Origin: JAVBPR01 sp031549485
GTDB lineage: Bacteria; Bacillota; Clostridia; Oscillospirales; Feifaniaceae
Length of the DNA: 64,000 nt
Assembly (NCBI GenBank): GCA_031549485.1
Contig: JAVBPR010000017.1
Location: 1 to 64,000 of the forward strand
Reading direction: 5' to 3'
The first letter of the stretch is position 1, and the number at the start of each line of letters is the position of its first letter. Position numbers and translations under genes: made by a program. The notes under the pieces are model-generated. The model saw only the letters and a program-made list of their open reading frames with translations. It ran no database searches and was not told the DNA's origin. Positions 43,556 through 52,217 of the stretch are shown here, piece after piece.

Positions 43556-45151
43556 ATGAAAAAAATCTTGGCACTTGTGCTTGCTTTGACAATGGTATTT
43601 TCCTTTGTCGCAAGCGCGGCGTTTTCGGATGTCGATTCATCCACTCCGGCAGGCAAAGCCATTGATGTTCTTGCGGATAAAGGAATTGTCGGCGGCAAAG
43701 GCGACGGCAAATTTGATCCGACAGGCGATGTAAAAAGAGAAGAATTTTCAAAGATTGTCTACATCGCGAAAACCGGCGAGACAGCAGCGCCGGCAGGCAA
43801 AGACATCTTTACCGACGTTACGGCAGCGAGCTGGGCATACGGCTATATCACATGGGCGTATGAGAACAAAATCGTCGGCGGCAAAGGCGACGGAATCTTT
43901 GAGCCGGGCGGCAAAATCAAAGTAGCGGAAGCTGCAAAAATGCTTGTTGTCGCTCTCGGCGGTGACAGCGCGCTTGCATATCCGGACGGCTTCATGGCCG
44001 AGGCGGAGAAAGACGGATTCTTTGCAGACATGGCGGCAATGGATAAATTCAAAGACCTCAACCGCGCAGAAACAGCGCAGATGGTCTATAATGCATTCTT
44101 TAATGAAGGTGATACCGAGCCGGGCCCCGGACCGGTCGAGCCAGTCGGGTACAACGAAGAAGCCTACGGACCAATGATTATCGCGGTTAACAGCATATCG
44201 GCGACTTCAATTAAAGTTTCGAGAATGGATCTTAAATCAACCGCACTCAAAATTGATGCGAATGAAATGCTCAGCACAACAACAATTACAACAAAACTTG
44301 TAAACGAAAAAGAATATCCGCTCACAGCAAACTGTAAAATAGAAAAAGCAAAAGGCCGTTTCGGGAATAACGAAAAACTTTCGGGCGGAACGATTGCAGA
44401 TATTCTTCCGTCTAACGCAGAAGGCTTCTACACCGCGGAGCTTACTTTCCAAGACGGCGCTGTTTCAGCTATTAAATTCTTCTCTACACAGGTTCCATAC
44501 GAATGGAAACAGCTTTCGAACGGATATTTCCCGAAACCCACTTCTAAAAAAATCTATTTAAGCCCCGGCATGACTTCGCTCGTGCAATTAGGAACCGAAG
44601 TTGAAGCAACCGGAATAGTAGCCGGCGAACTTCAATATCCGACAGCACCGTCGGCAGGCGCAACAAGAATAGCTTATAGAACAGATGGTTCATTAATAAG
44701 ATACGGTGTTGAATTCATTCAGCCGCTTACTGCAAAAGCCGGAGATAAATATGCGTTTGCATGGAGCGCTCAGACAACCGATCTTACCAAAATTGCTACC
44801 GCTGTTTGCACAATTGAAATCATCAAAGGGACAACTGTAAAAGATTATGTTCTCGAAGTTAATAAAGGCGAAAGTATAAATCCTGATTCCACTTTCTGGT
44901 ATGACAATGTTTCTTATGCGCCTGGCGCACCGGCAAAAACTCCGTCTTTCCTTATTTATGATATGAAAAAAGGTACAACTGTTACTAGTGGCACAACTTA
45001 CACAACCGATTTTGGTGGAACTGTTGTTAGAAACTTGAGTGATAATATCACATACACTGCTCCGGACAAAACCGGAACAGATATCTTCTTCCTTTCTTTC
45101 CATGACGGCACCGCGCCCACACTTGCAAAAGTTACAGTAAACATTAAATAA
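43556..45151 (+). CDS. S-layer homology domain protein, paralogue 2
   Basis: A 531-residue protein whose first 200 residues are almost identical to paralogue 1; the C-terminal region is similar but clearly diverged (NEMLSTTTITTKLVNEKEY is shared, later loops differ). It adds a terminal Ig-like domain from about residue 430 (YVLEVNKGESINPDSTFWYD to the end TLAKVTVNIK). GGAGGACGTAAAAC precedes the ATG. Its own terminator follows. Confidence 0.9.
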   Translation: MKKILALVLALTMVFSFVASAAFSDVDSSTPAGKAIDVLADKGIVGGKGDGKFDPTGDVKREEFSKIVYIAKTGETAAPAGKDIFTDVTAASWAYGYITWAYENKIVGGKGDGIFEPGGKIKVAEAAKMLVVALGGDSALAYPDGFMAEAEKDGFFADMAAMDKFKDLNRAETAQMVYNAFFNEGDTEPGPGPVEPVGYNEEAYGPMIIAVNSISATSIKVSRMDLKSTALKIDANEMLSTTTITTKLVNEKEYPLTANCKIEKAKGRFGNNEKLSGGTIADILPSNAEGFYTAELTFQDGAVSAIKFFSTQVPYEWKQLSNGYFPKPTSKKIYLSPGMTSLVQLGTEVEATGIVAGELQYPTAPSAGATRIAYRTDGSLIRYGVEFIQPLTAKAGDKYAFAWSAQTTDLTKIATAVCTIEIIKGTTVKDYVLEVNKGESINPDSTFWYDNVSYAPGAPAKTPSFLIYDMKKGTTVTSGTTYTTDFGGTVVRNLSDNITYTAPDKTGTDIFFLSFHDGTAPTLAKVTVNIK

Positions 45152-45166
45152 TTATCAGCTTTATTT

Positions 45167-45200
45167 ACACAGTCTCCGCTTTTGCGGGGGCTGTGTTTTT
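45167..45200 (+). terminator. Terminator after SLH gene 2
   Basis: ACACAGTCTCCGC and GCGGGGGCTGTGT form a 13-bp stem with one T-G wobble around a four-base TTTT loop, followed by TTTT. Confidence 0.85.
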
Positions 45201-45406
45201 GTAAAGGGGCATAAACTATCGAAATATTCGATATTAAGTCCTTTGCGCATATAGGAAAGACGTATACAAAAATTATAGTTTTTTACTATATTTTCCATAA
45301 AATCCATAACATTTATTTGCAGTTTTTGTTTATTTTGCTTGTATTTATAGTCAAATAATAGTAATATATGTATACAACACCAATAATTTTTTTGGAGGAC
45401 GTAAAC

Positions 45407-46999
45407 ATGAAAAAAATCTTAGCACTTGCGCTTGCTTTGACAATGGTATTTACCTTTGTTGCGGGCGCTGCATTTTCGGATGTCGATTCATCCACCCCGG
45501 CAGGCAAAGCCATTGATTTCCTTGCGGAAAAAGGCATTGTCGGCGGTAAGGGCGACGGCAAATTCGATCCGACAGGCGATGTAAAAAGAGAAGAATTCTC
45601 TAAAATGGTTTACATCTCGAAAACCGGCAGCACCACAGCGCCGGCAGGAAAAGATATCTTCACCGATGTAACTACAGCCAACTGGGCATACGGCTTTATC
45701 ACATGGGCGTATGAAAACAAAATCGTCGGCGGCAAAGGCGACGGAATCTTTGATCCGGGCGGCAAAATCAAGGTGGCGGAAGCTGCAAAAATGCTTGTTG
45801 TTGCCCTTGGCGGCGACAGCACTCTCGCATATCCGGAAGGATTTATGGCTAAGGCCGAAGCTGACGGATATTTTGCAGACATGGCTGCAATGGATAAATA
45901 CAAAGACCTCAACCGCGCAGAAACAGCTCAGATGATTTACAATGCGTACTTCAATGAAACTGTTACTCCGGGCCCCGGACCGGTTGTTAAACCGCAGGGC
46001 GCAGGTCTTATTACCGCGATAAACGGCAACGACATCAGCATCGCTCCGGCCGATAAAAACGGAAGAGGCACAGAGCCGACAGCCGTTGCGGAATACGATG
46101 AAGAAACAAAACTCGCAACCAAAAACACAATCACATACAAAACAGCGGAAGCATATGCATTCAAACTTGACACGAATGTAAAAGTTCAGCTTATCGACGG
46201 ACCGATAGGCTCGAAAGTTGCCGCAAAAGCCGGCACACTTGCTGACATCAAAGCGTCGACAAGCGATAAACAATACTATGCAACATTCACCGAAACCGGC
46301 GACATGATTACCGAAATCATATTCTACACAACTCCGGCTGACGCTGTTGTTGTCGAAGTTGACGACGGCCTTCTCGGACCGGAATACACCGTTTGCGTTT
46401 ATCCGAGAGCGGGCGAGACAGTTCTCTGCTCGATTTTCTACGGACCGCAGGCGACTCCTAAAGACCTCAAATTCACAATCACAGATTTCACACAGCCGAC
46501 AAAAGGCGAAATTCTACCGTCGGTCGATGCAAACAAATTCTGGAGACTCCGCTATACTATTCCGGCAGATGCAAAGATCGGCGATACAGTTTCGTTTACC
46601 TACACAATGTCAGCCGACACAGGCGGGATGAAACCTGTTACAGCAACCGGCGTTGTTAAAGTTCTTATTGTTAAACCGACCGTTTTCCCGGATAGAAACT
46701 TGACCTGTTCACCGGGCGAAACACTCAGCTTTGAACCGGTAGACCTCTACGAGGGCGTCATCTATACAACGCCGAAAAGCAAAGAAACTCCGTCGATTCT
46801 TCTCTGGGATAACGACAAAAAGACAAGCATCGCCAGCGGACTTGAAATTGATACAGTCGGCGGCGGAACAGCGATTCGCACATCGGGCGACTTTGTTTCC
46901 TACACCGCTCCTGAAGCAGCGGGAACCGATACATTCTATCTCGGGCTCTACGACGGATGGGATTATTCGGTTGCGAAATTTACAGTTGACGTAAAATAA
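45407..46999 (+). CDS. S-layer homology domain protein, paralogue 3
   Basis: A 530-residue member of the array. The SLH half matches the others (FSDVDSSTPAGKAIDFLAEKG; FTDVTTANWAYGFITWAYENK) and is closest to paralogue 4. From the PGPGPVVKP hinge at about residue 195 the exported region differs greatly from paralogues 1 and 2, though it ends with a comparable Ig-like unit (YTAPEAAGTDTFYLGLYDG). The ATG at 45407 follows GGAGG; the frame extends back to 45368 without a ribosome site. Confidence 0.9.
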   Translation: MKKILALALALTMVFTFVAGAAFSDVDSSTPAGKAIDFLAEKGIVGGKGDGKFDPTGDVKREEFSKMVYISKTGSTTAPAGKDIFTDVTTANWAYGFITWAYENKIVGGKGDGIFDPGGKIKVAEAAKMLVVALGGDSTLAYPEGFMAKAEADGYFADMAAMDKYKDLNRAETAQMIYNAYFNETVTPGPGPVVKPQGAGLITAINGNDISIAPADKNGRGTEPTAVAEYDEETKLATKNTITYKTAEAYAFKLDTNVKVQLIDGPIGSKVAAKAGTLADIKASTSDKQYYATFTETGDMITEIIFYTTPADAVVVEVDDGLLGPEYTVCVYPRAGETVLCSIFYGPQATPKDLKFTITDFTQPTKGEILPSVDANKFWRLRYTIPADAKIGDTVSFTYTMSADTGGMKPVTATGVVKVLIVKPTVFPDRNLTCSPGETLSFEPVDLYEGVIYTTPKSKETPSILLWDNDKKTSIASGLEIDTVGGGTAIRTSGDFVSYTAPEAAGTDTFYLGLYDGWDYSVAKFTVDVK

Positions 47000-47019
47000 T
47001 CTCGCTTAAAAAAGCATAG

Positions 47020-47049
47020 AAGCGGCGGCATTTATTGCCGCCGCTTTTT
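47020..47049 (+). terminator. Terminator after SLH gene 3
   Basis: AAGCGGCGGCA-TTTAT-TGCCGCCGCTT followed by TTT: a perfect 11-bp stem. Confidence 0.9.
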
Positions 47050-47223
47050 AATGGACATCACTAGGAACAAATTATCCGTAAACAGTAAAAACTACATATA
47101 GATAAAATATGGTAATAATCGCCTAAAAAGCCAATATATAATATTGAAAATATATGGAATTTAATATATAATTTAGATATAGAATTGCATAATATATGCA
47201 AAATTTGCAGGAGGACGTAAAAC

Positions 47224-48816
47224 ATGAAAAAAATCTTGGCACTTATGCTCGCGTTGACAATGGTATTTACCTTTGTCGCGGGCGCTGCATTTTCGGATGT
47301 TGATTCATCCACTCCGGCTGGCAAAGCCATTGACGATCTTGCGGCAAGAGGAATTGTCGGCGGCAAGGGCGAAGGCAAATTCGATCCGACCGGCGACGTA
47401 AAAAGAGAAGAATTCTCGAAAATGGTTTACATCGCACAGACTACCAACACCACAGCGCCGGAAGGCAAAGATATCTTCACAGACGTAACGACAGCCAACT
47501 GGGCATACGGCTTTATCACATGGGCGTATGAGAACAAAATCGTCGGCGGAAAAGGCGACGGAATATTTGATCCGGGCGGCAAAATCAAAGTAGCGGAAGC
47601 TGCAAAAATGCTTATCGTTGCTCTTGGCGGTGACAGCACACTTGCATATCCGGACGGCTTTATGGCCGAGGCGTAAAAAGACGGCTTCTTCAAAGATATG
47701 GCTGCAATGGACAAATACAAAGACCTCAACCGCGCAGAAACAGCTCAGATGATTTACAACGCCTACTTCAATGATGGCGAAGTTGATCCAGGTCCCGGAC
47801 CGGTAGAACAGACTACTTTTGAGGGTGTTTACGCTATCACCGGAATTAAAGACGGCTCTGTTGAAATCGCCGATCTTGTTGCCGCCGATAAAGGAGCAAA
47901 AGTTGATCCTGTTGAAATGGTTACAGTTACAACAATTCAGTGGTCACTTGCCAACAAGAGAACTATTGATTTTGACGCAGGCGCGACAATCAAAACAGCA
48001 AAAGGCAAACTCATAAACGGCGAAGATTTCAAAGACGCGAAAGCTTCGGATATCGTTGCTTCGACCGATGCGAAATACTATGCCGCGAAAGTAAATGTAA
48101 AAGACAATAAAGTTACAAGCATAGAATACTACAGCACAGGCTTTGAGCCGCTTTACAAACAGCAGTCGAACGGCTATCTCGCAAAACCCTGCGAGAGATC
48201 GGTTTACTATTCAGCTGTTGAAAGCGTTACAGAATTCGCGCTCGGCACAGAGGGCGAATGGAAGAGCGGAATTGACGGAGACCTAGTGTCCTATACTCAG
48301 CCGAAATACGGCTCGGTTGCTCCTGTCCCTCAGACAGCTACAATGTGGAAATTCAGACTTAACTATACACTCCCGGCAAACACCGCAAAAATCGGTGATG
48401 TTTACACATTCACATGGACTTGCCAGACAAAAGACAAGAGCATCGAATCGACCGCAGTTGTAACAATCTCAATCACTCCTGCGACTATCGTTCCGGCAAA
48501 GGCTATCACAGCTAAAGTCGGCGAAAGCACAAAAATCGAAAAAGATTACCTCTATGAGGGCGTTCAGTTTGCAAAAGGCGCTTCTATCGGAAAATCTTCT
48601 TATGTTATCTATGATGATGTGAATAAGAAAGAGTATGATTGGAAGAGCAAAGATCCGTTTATAACCTCGCTTGGCGGCAAACTTACTCGTCTCGGCGAAG
48701 ATATCTTCACTTATGAGCCGGCGGCCGGCACAGCAGGAAAATCCGAGATATTCTATCTTGCGCTTCACGACGGAATGGGCGTTGTAATCGTACCGGTTAC
48801 AGTAACTATTTCGTAG
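47224..48816 (+). pseudogene. S-layer homology domain protein, paralogue 4, interrupted by an in-frame stop
   Basis: A continuous reading frame of 530 codons is broken once, at codon 151 (TAA, 47674-47676). There the sister genes have a Glu codon in MAEAEKDGFF (GAG in paralogues 1 and 2); a single G-to-T change in a GAA codon would explain it. The stop falls in the third SLH repeat. Downstream, 1,140 bases remain open in the same frame with the normal SLH end, PGPGPVEQ hinge, exported region and terminal domain, so the lesion is recent, a sequencing error or read through. The leader and signal peptide are intact. Confidence 0.85.
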
Positions 48817-48922
48817 ATTTAGTGTGCGAAGGCGCATATGCACCCGAAAATTCGCAAGCGAACATGCCCGCGAGAGCCGCGCGAAGCGTTGCCGCGAGGG
48901 AATGACTTAAACTAAAATCATT

Positions 48923-48958
48923 TAAAAAGAGGCCTCTTTTATTAGGGGCTTCTTTTCT
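48923..48958 (+). terminator. Probable terminator after SLH gene 4
   Basis: An imperfect hairpin (AAGAGGCC against GGGCTTCTT with G-T pairs) followed by a T-rich stretch. Between 48817 and 49071 nothing else is recognisable. Confidence 0.5.
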
Positions 48959-49071
48959 GACCGTTTTATCGAACATATGTTCTACAAAAGATAAAAAGTC
49001 CCATTTTTCGACAACACAAAAAACCGGATTAAAGTATAATTAACATAAAGAGTAAGGAAGTAGGGTAGGAA

Positions 49072-49245
49072 ATGATATTAAAATATTTTAGCGCTCCGGA
49101 ATGCAGACGGCTGTTTAGTTTTTCGGTAGGTGATATTAAATACATAAACACCGAATTCGATTTCACGTTAAAGCGAAAGCCTTATGACGCGCTGTTTTGC
49201 AGAAAAATAGCGCAGAAAAAATCCCGCCTTGCCAAAGAGAAATAA
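49072..49245 (+). CDS. Small basic protein of unknown function (57 aa)
   Basis: A compact ORF beginning MILKYFSAPECRRLF and ending SRLAKEK. It is bracketed by a TATAAT at 49035-49040 on the left and a perfect terminator whose first bases overlap its stop codon. TAGGA lies 4 bases before the ATG. The product is rich in Lys, Arg and Phe, with two cysteines and no signal or membrane segment. I do not recognise the family. The isolated promoter-ORF-terminator layout argues for a real gene or a small RNA. Confidence 0.55.
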   Translation: MILKYFSAPECRRLFSFSVGDIKYINTEFDFTLKRKPYDALFCRKIAQKKSRLAKEK

Positions 49246-49279
49246 AAAGCCTTTCAATTTAGATTGAAAGGCTTTTTAT
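49244..49279 (+). terminator. Terminator after the 57-aa ORF
   Basis: A 15-bp perfect stem, AAAAAGCCTTTCAAT and complement, with TTAG loop and trailing T residues. Confidence 0.92.
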
Positions 49280-49342
49280 TTGACTTTCAGAGAGCTTTTA
49301 TATATTCTAATATTGATAAATTTTGATTTTTGCGAGGAAATT

Positions 49343-50254
49343 ATGATATACACCGTAACACTCAATCCGGCGATAGACAGGGCGTTTTCGTTTTGCGAAA
49401 TCGCTATCGGAGAAAATAAAAAATCTCCGGTTCCCGCTGTTATTTGCGCCGGCGGAAAAGGAATAAACGTCTCGCGGGCGCTTTCGGCGGTCGGCGGCGA
49501 AAGTGTTGCGATTTTTCTTGCGGGCGCGCCGAGCGGCGATGAGTTTTGCGCGCTGCTTAAAAAAGAAGGAGTCCGGTATTTTCATGGCAAAACGGCGGCT
49601 CCGGTCCGCTCGAGCATTCAAATTTGCGAGGAGAGCGGCAGAAATACTGTAATAAATGAGCCGGGCGGCCCCTGCAAAAAAGAGGATTTGACATCGGTAT
49701 ACAAATTTTTAGAAAAAAACCTCAAAAAAGATGATATTCTTGTTTTGTCGGGCAGCGTTCCTAAAGGTATAGACAGCGGCATTTACGGCGAAATGCTTCT
49801 CAGATTTAGGGAGCGGTGCGGCCGCATTGTTGTTGACGCGGCGGGCGAGCCGCTTTTGGAAGCGGTAAAGCATAAACCGTTTATAATAAAACCGAATGAA
49901 GAGGAATTCTCCGGCCTCGCGGGGAAAAAATTCATTTCCTTAGCGGAGATGGAAAGCGCGGCAAAGAAGATGGCGGGGAAAATCGCCGATATAATCCTGC
50001 TCACTCTTTCGGAAAAAGGGGCGTTCTGCGTAACTTCTGAAAAATCGGTTTTCGCACCGTCTGTAAGCAAAAAAGCAATCAGCACCGTAGGCGCGGGCGA
50101 CAGCTTTTTGGCGGGTTTTTTGCATCGCCTCGAGCGGGGGAAAGATATCGAAGATTGCCTGAAATTTGCGCTTGCGGTTTCAGCGGCGAAAGTTTCGTGT
50201 CCCGGCACCGTCATGCCGGATATCAGCCTTGTAAACACCTTTTTGCAGGAATAA
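49343..50254 (+). CDS. fruK: 1-phosphofructokinase (PfkB family)
   Basis: A 303-residue PfkB-fold sugar kinase matching 1-phosphofructokinase, which makes fructose-1,6-bisphosphate from fructose-1-phosphate. N-terminal VTLNPAIDR, the substrate motif GGKGINVSRAL (about residue 36) and the ATP/anion-hole motif STVGAGDSFLAGFLH (about 249) are intact. Closely related tagatose-6-phosphate kinases share these motifs. The ATG at 49343 has GAGGAAAT upstream. No fruA or fruR partner is adjacent, so the gene stands alone here. Confidence 0.85.
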   Translation: MIYTVTLNPAIDRAFSFCEIAIGENKKSPVPAVICAGGKGINVSRALSAVGGESVAIFLAGAPSGDEFCALLKKEGVRYFHGKTAAPVRSSIQICEESGRNTVINEPGGPCKKEDLTSVYKFLEKNLKKDDILVLSGSVPKGIDSGIYGEMLLRFRERCGRIVVDAAGEPLLEAVKHKPFIIKPNEEEFSGLAGKKFISLAEMESAAKKMAGKIADIILLTLSEKGAFCVTSEKSVFAPSVSKKAISTVGAGDSFLAGFLHRLERGKDIEDCLKFALAVSAAKVSCPGTVMPDISLVNTFLQE

Positions 50255-50297
50255 ATAACGTCTGAGTAATAAAAAAAGTGCAAAAAATACATATAAG

Positions 50298-50328
50298 AAA
50301 AAGCTCTGCCTTTTGGCAGAGCTTTTTT
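50298..50328 (+). terminator. Terminator after fruK
   Basis: AAAAAGCTCTGCC-TTTT-GGCAGAGCTTTTT: a 13-bp perfect stem with a T tail. Confidence 0.92.
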
Positions 50329-50486
50329 GCGTTTTAAAATGTCGCGAGACAATCTAAAAAAGAAAAGAGGGACTTTTAACGGTCACTCTTTTTTCTTTTT
50401 TAAAAAACTTGCCGGCTTTGCAGAAAAGGCGTAATAAGAAAAGACAAAAATCTTAATTTCTATTGTCCTTTAACTTCTGAAAATGC

Positions 50487-50957
50487 TTATTTGCTGTTTC
50501 GGACTTTTTTAAATTGCAACATAGTTTTGTCAATTTCAGGTATTTTTTCTTGACTAATGATTATCCATTCATTTTTCAAATAGAATTGAACTGCCGATAC
50601 GTTTTCTTGGAATGTCTGTAAATGTATGCAGTTAAAGTTTGAAAAAAGTCTTGTCTCGATTTGCGCTAATAGCGCTGAACCATATCCTGCATTTTGAAAT
50701 GATACATCAATCATAATTAAGTGTAAAACAGCTTCATTTGTAATTGCGAAACCGATTGTTTTGCCATTACAAATCATGAGAGTGCAATTATTAAGACCAT
50801 CATCAATCTCTTTATCCGACATACCGTTTTCTATAAAAGCGGCAGTGGCATCTATGCCTAAAAACGACACATAATTCGTGCTGATAACACGCTTTGCAAT
50901 GTCCTTTAAGCTTTGTGCATCATCTTTTGTTGCCTGCCTGTAATGAATCAATGACAT
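50487..50957 (-). CDS. GNAT-family N-acetyltransferase
   Basis: A 156-residue acetyl-CoA-dependent acyltransferase. The acetyl-CoA site is in the FQNAGYGSALLAQIE segment (family pattern Q/RxxGxG/A, here QNAGYG), followed by the usual LQTFQENVSAVQFYLKN motif. The start is uncertain: ATGs at 50960 and 50957 sit very close to AGAGGAG, and a TTG at 50951 has better spacing. The gene is distinctly more AT-rich, with different codon choice from all neighbours, suggesting recent acquisition. The acceptor substrate is unknown. Confidence 0.85.
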   Translation of the reverse strand: MSLIHYRQATKDDAQSLKDIAKRVISTNYVSFLGIDATAAFIENGMSDKEIDDGLNNCTLMICNGKTIGFAITNEAVLHLIMIDVSFQNAGYGSALLAQIETRLFSNFNCIHLQTFQENVSAVQFYLKNEWIIISQEKIPEIDKTMLQFKKVRNSK

Positions 50958-51192
50958 CATCTCCTCTGCATTGCAAAATATTAATACTGCCTGTAATCTC
51001 ATTCTTCCATATGAGTATATAAACATCAGCCGAAAACAAAAAAATTCAATTGTTTTCGGCTGATAGCTTTTTTTGGGATTATAGAAGGACTTTTCTGGAT
51101 TTTTGTTTGCCATACAATTGCGATATTTGCCGGGGCAATGCAAATTTAAATACTTCATTATAGAGAAATCCGCTATACCGCGGGTTTTCTTA

Positions 51193-51510
51193 TTATTTTT
51201 TGTTTTCGTTTATTATCTTGCGGATTTCGGCGAGCTCTTCGCGGCTGAGCTTATCGCCGACAATTTCGTATGTAACGCCCTCGGCAGCGTCTTTGACCGA
51301 ATGCAGATTTTTATAATCGGTTCTGCCGACAAGATAGTCGACGGTGACGTCAAAAAAATCCGCCATTTTGATAAGAAGCGCGATATCCGGCATGCGCTTT
51401 CCGGACTCGTATTGGCTGTACCGCGCCGACGAAAGCTCCAGCGCCTCGATAATATCTTTTTGGCGGTATCCATTCTCAAGCCTGAGGGATTTTAAACGCT
51501 CACTTATCAT
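51193..51510 (-). CDS. XRE-family repressor of the phage cassette
   Basis: A 105-residue regulator. The HTH_3 domain is at residues 5-62 (RLKSLRLENGYRQKDIIEALELSSARYSQYESGKRMP in part), followed by a short charged C-terminal helix region ending in KIINENKK. It lacks a LexA-like peptidase domain, so SOS self-cleavage is not expected. It is divergent from the structural operon across a 160-base region with three matching operators, consistent with a repressor role. AAGGAG precedes the ATG by 5 bases. Confidence 0.92.
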   Translation of the reverse strand: MISERLKSLRLENGYRQKDIIEALELSSARYSQYESGKRMPDIALLIKMADFFDVTVDYLVGRTDYKNLHSVKDAAEGVTYEIVGDKLSREELAEIRKIINENKK

Positions 51511-51542
51511 GCTGCTCTCCTTAAAAACTTCCTATTACTAAT

Positions 51543-51570
51543 ATTATATATTAACGAAGCGTTAAGTAAA
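51543..51570 (-). promoter_or_regulatory. Leftward promoter of the XRE repressor
   Basis: Read on the minus strand: TTTACT (51570-51565), 16-base spacer, TATAAT (51548-51543). Operator 51551-51565 occupies the spacer. Confidence 0.75.
51551..51565. promoter_or_regulatory. Switch operator 1 (TTAAC-N5-GTTAA)
   Basis: A perfect 15-bp palindrome TTAACGAAGCGTTAA inside the spacer of the leftward promoter. It shares the YTAAC-N5-GTTAR form with two further sites. Confidence 0.75.
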
Positions 51571-51576
51571 GAAAAG

Positions 51577-51591
51577 CTAACAAAAAGTTAG
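51577..51591. promoter_or_regulatory. Switch operator 2 (CTAAC-N5-GTTAG)
   Basis: CTAAC-AAAAA-GTTAG, the same arm length and spacing as the other two operators, located between the two divergent promoters. Confidence 0.65.
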
Positions 51592-51609
51592 AACATTTTA
51601 GCGAATTGC

Positions 51610-51639
51610 TTGACAACTAACGATGCGTTAGTATATAAT
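51610..51639 (+). promoter_or_regulatory. Rightward promoter of the phage structural operon
   Basis: TTGACA (51610-51615), 18-base spacer, TATAAT (51634-51639). The spacer contains operator 3. Confidence 0.82.
51617..51631. promoter_or_regulatory. Switch operator 3 (CTAAC-N5-GTTAG)
   Basis: A perfect 15-bp palindrome CTAACGATGCGTTAG between the -35 and -10 of the rightward promoter. Repressor bound here would block the polymerase directly. Confidence 0.78.
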
Positions 51640-51677
51640 TAACACACCGTTACAAATAGTGGCGAAAGGAGAAAATG

Positions 51678-51875
51678 ATGAAAATAAATAACGAAAAAAC
51701 CGAGCCATATATCTGCCCGTATTGCGGAGAAGAAATTGCCGTCGGCGAAAGGGTTTTCGCACCGGATGATATGCAATTTATATGCGGCGACTGCTTTGCC
51801 GATTATATCGGCGACCTGACGCCGGTCGAACTTTGCATCCATTTTAATATAGCAAGCAGGGAAGTCGGGGAATAG
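51678..51875 (+). CDS. Small zinc-ribbon phage protein
   Basis: A 65-residue protein with two CxxC pairs (CPYC and CGDC, 20-25 residues apart), forming a likely zinc-binding knuckle. It is the first gene of the rightward operon. The second of two adjacent ATGs (51678) is preferred because AAGGAG ends 6 bases upstream. Such small zinc-ribbon proteins are frequent in phage early or packaging regions; no specific role can be given. Confidence 0.7.
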   Translation: MKINNEKTEPYICPYCGEEIAVGERVFAPDDMQFICGDCFADYIGDLTPVELCIHFNIASREVGE

Positions 51876-51878
51876 CGG

Positions 51879-52163
51879 GTGAACGACGATTATAAGGAAT
51901 TATCGGTGGCTGCGGCGAAAAAAGCCATGGAACTGATTTCAAAAAGATTGCAAATAGAGGAAACCGTTCAAAACAAAATTTCGGAATGGCTTGCCTCCGG
52001 AGCGGAGGGAGAGGAAATAAAAAAACTTTTGGAAGTTCAAAAACTCCTTATTTCGTCGAAAGAGCTTATAACGGTGTTTTGCAATTTAAGGGGCGAAACC
52101 GATGAGGAAGCCGCCAAACCGATAGAAGTTTTTTTTGGCGAATTCGAAAGCTATGCGAAATAA
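51879..52163 (+). CDS. Hypothetical phage protein, candidate small terminase partner
   Basis: A 94-residue, mostly helical protein with a GTG start 3 bases after the previous stop, so translation is probably coupled. Residues 20-65 look coiled-coil-like (RLQIEETVQNKISEWL, EEIKKLLEVQKLL). There is no helix-turn-helix I can see. Its place directly before the large terminase is the usual place for the small subunit, but that role is only positional. Confidence 0.6.
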   Translation: MNDDYKELSVAAAKKAMELISKRLQIEETVQNKISEWLASGAEGEEIKKLLEVQKLLISSKELITVFCNLRGETDEEAAKPIEVFFGEFESYAK

Positions 52164-52217
52164 CTTGGGCTCAAAATTTTGTAAATGCGAAAGGCCGGCG
52201 GCTTGTGACAACCGCCG

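Noticed and set aside
48817..48922. GC-rich stretch with short palindromes after the SLH array, considered as a structured RNA
   Set aside because: No covarying stem set or known motif could be recognised; it is probably the 3' untranslated end of SLH gene 4.
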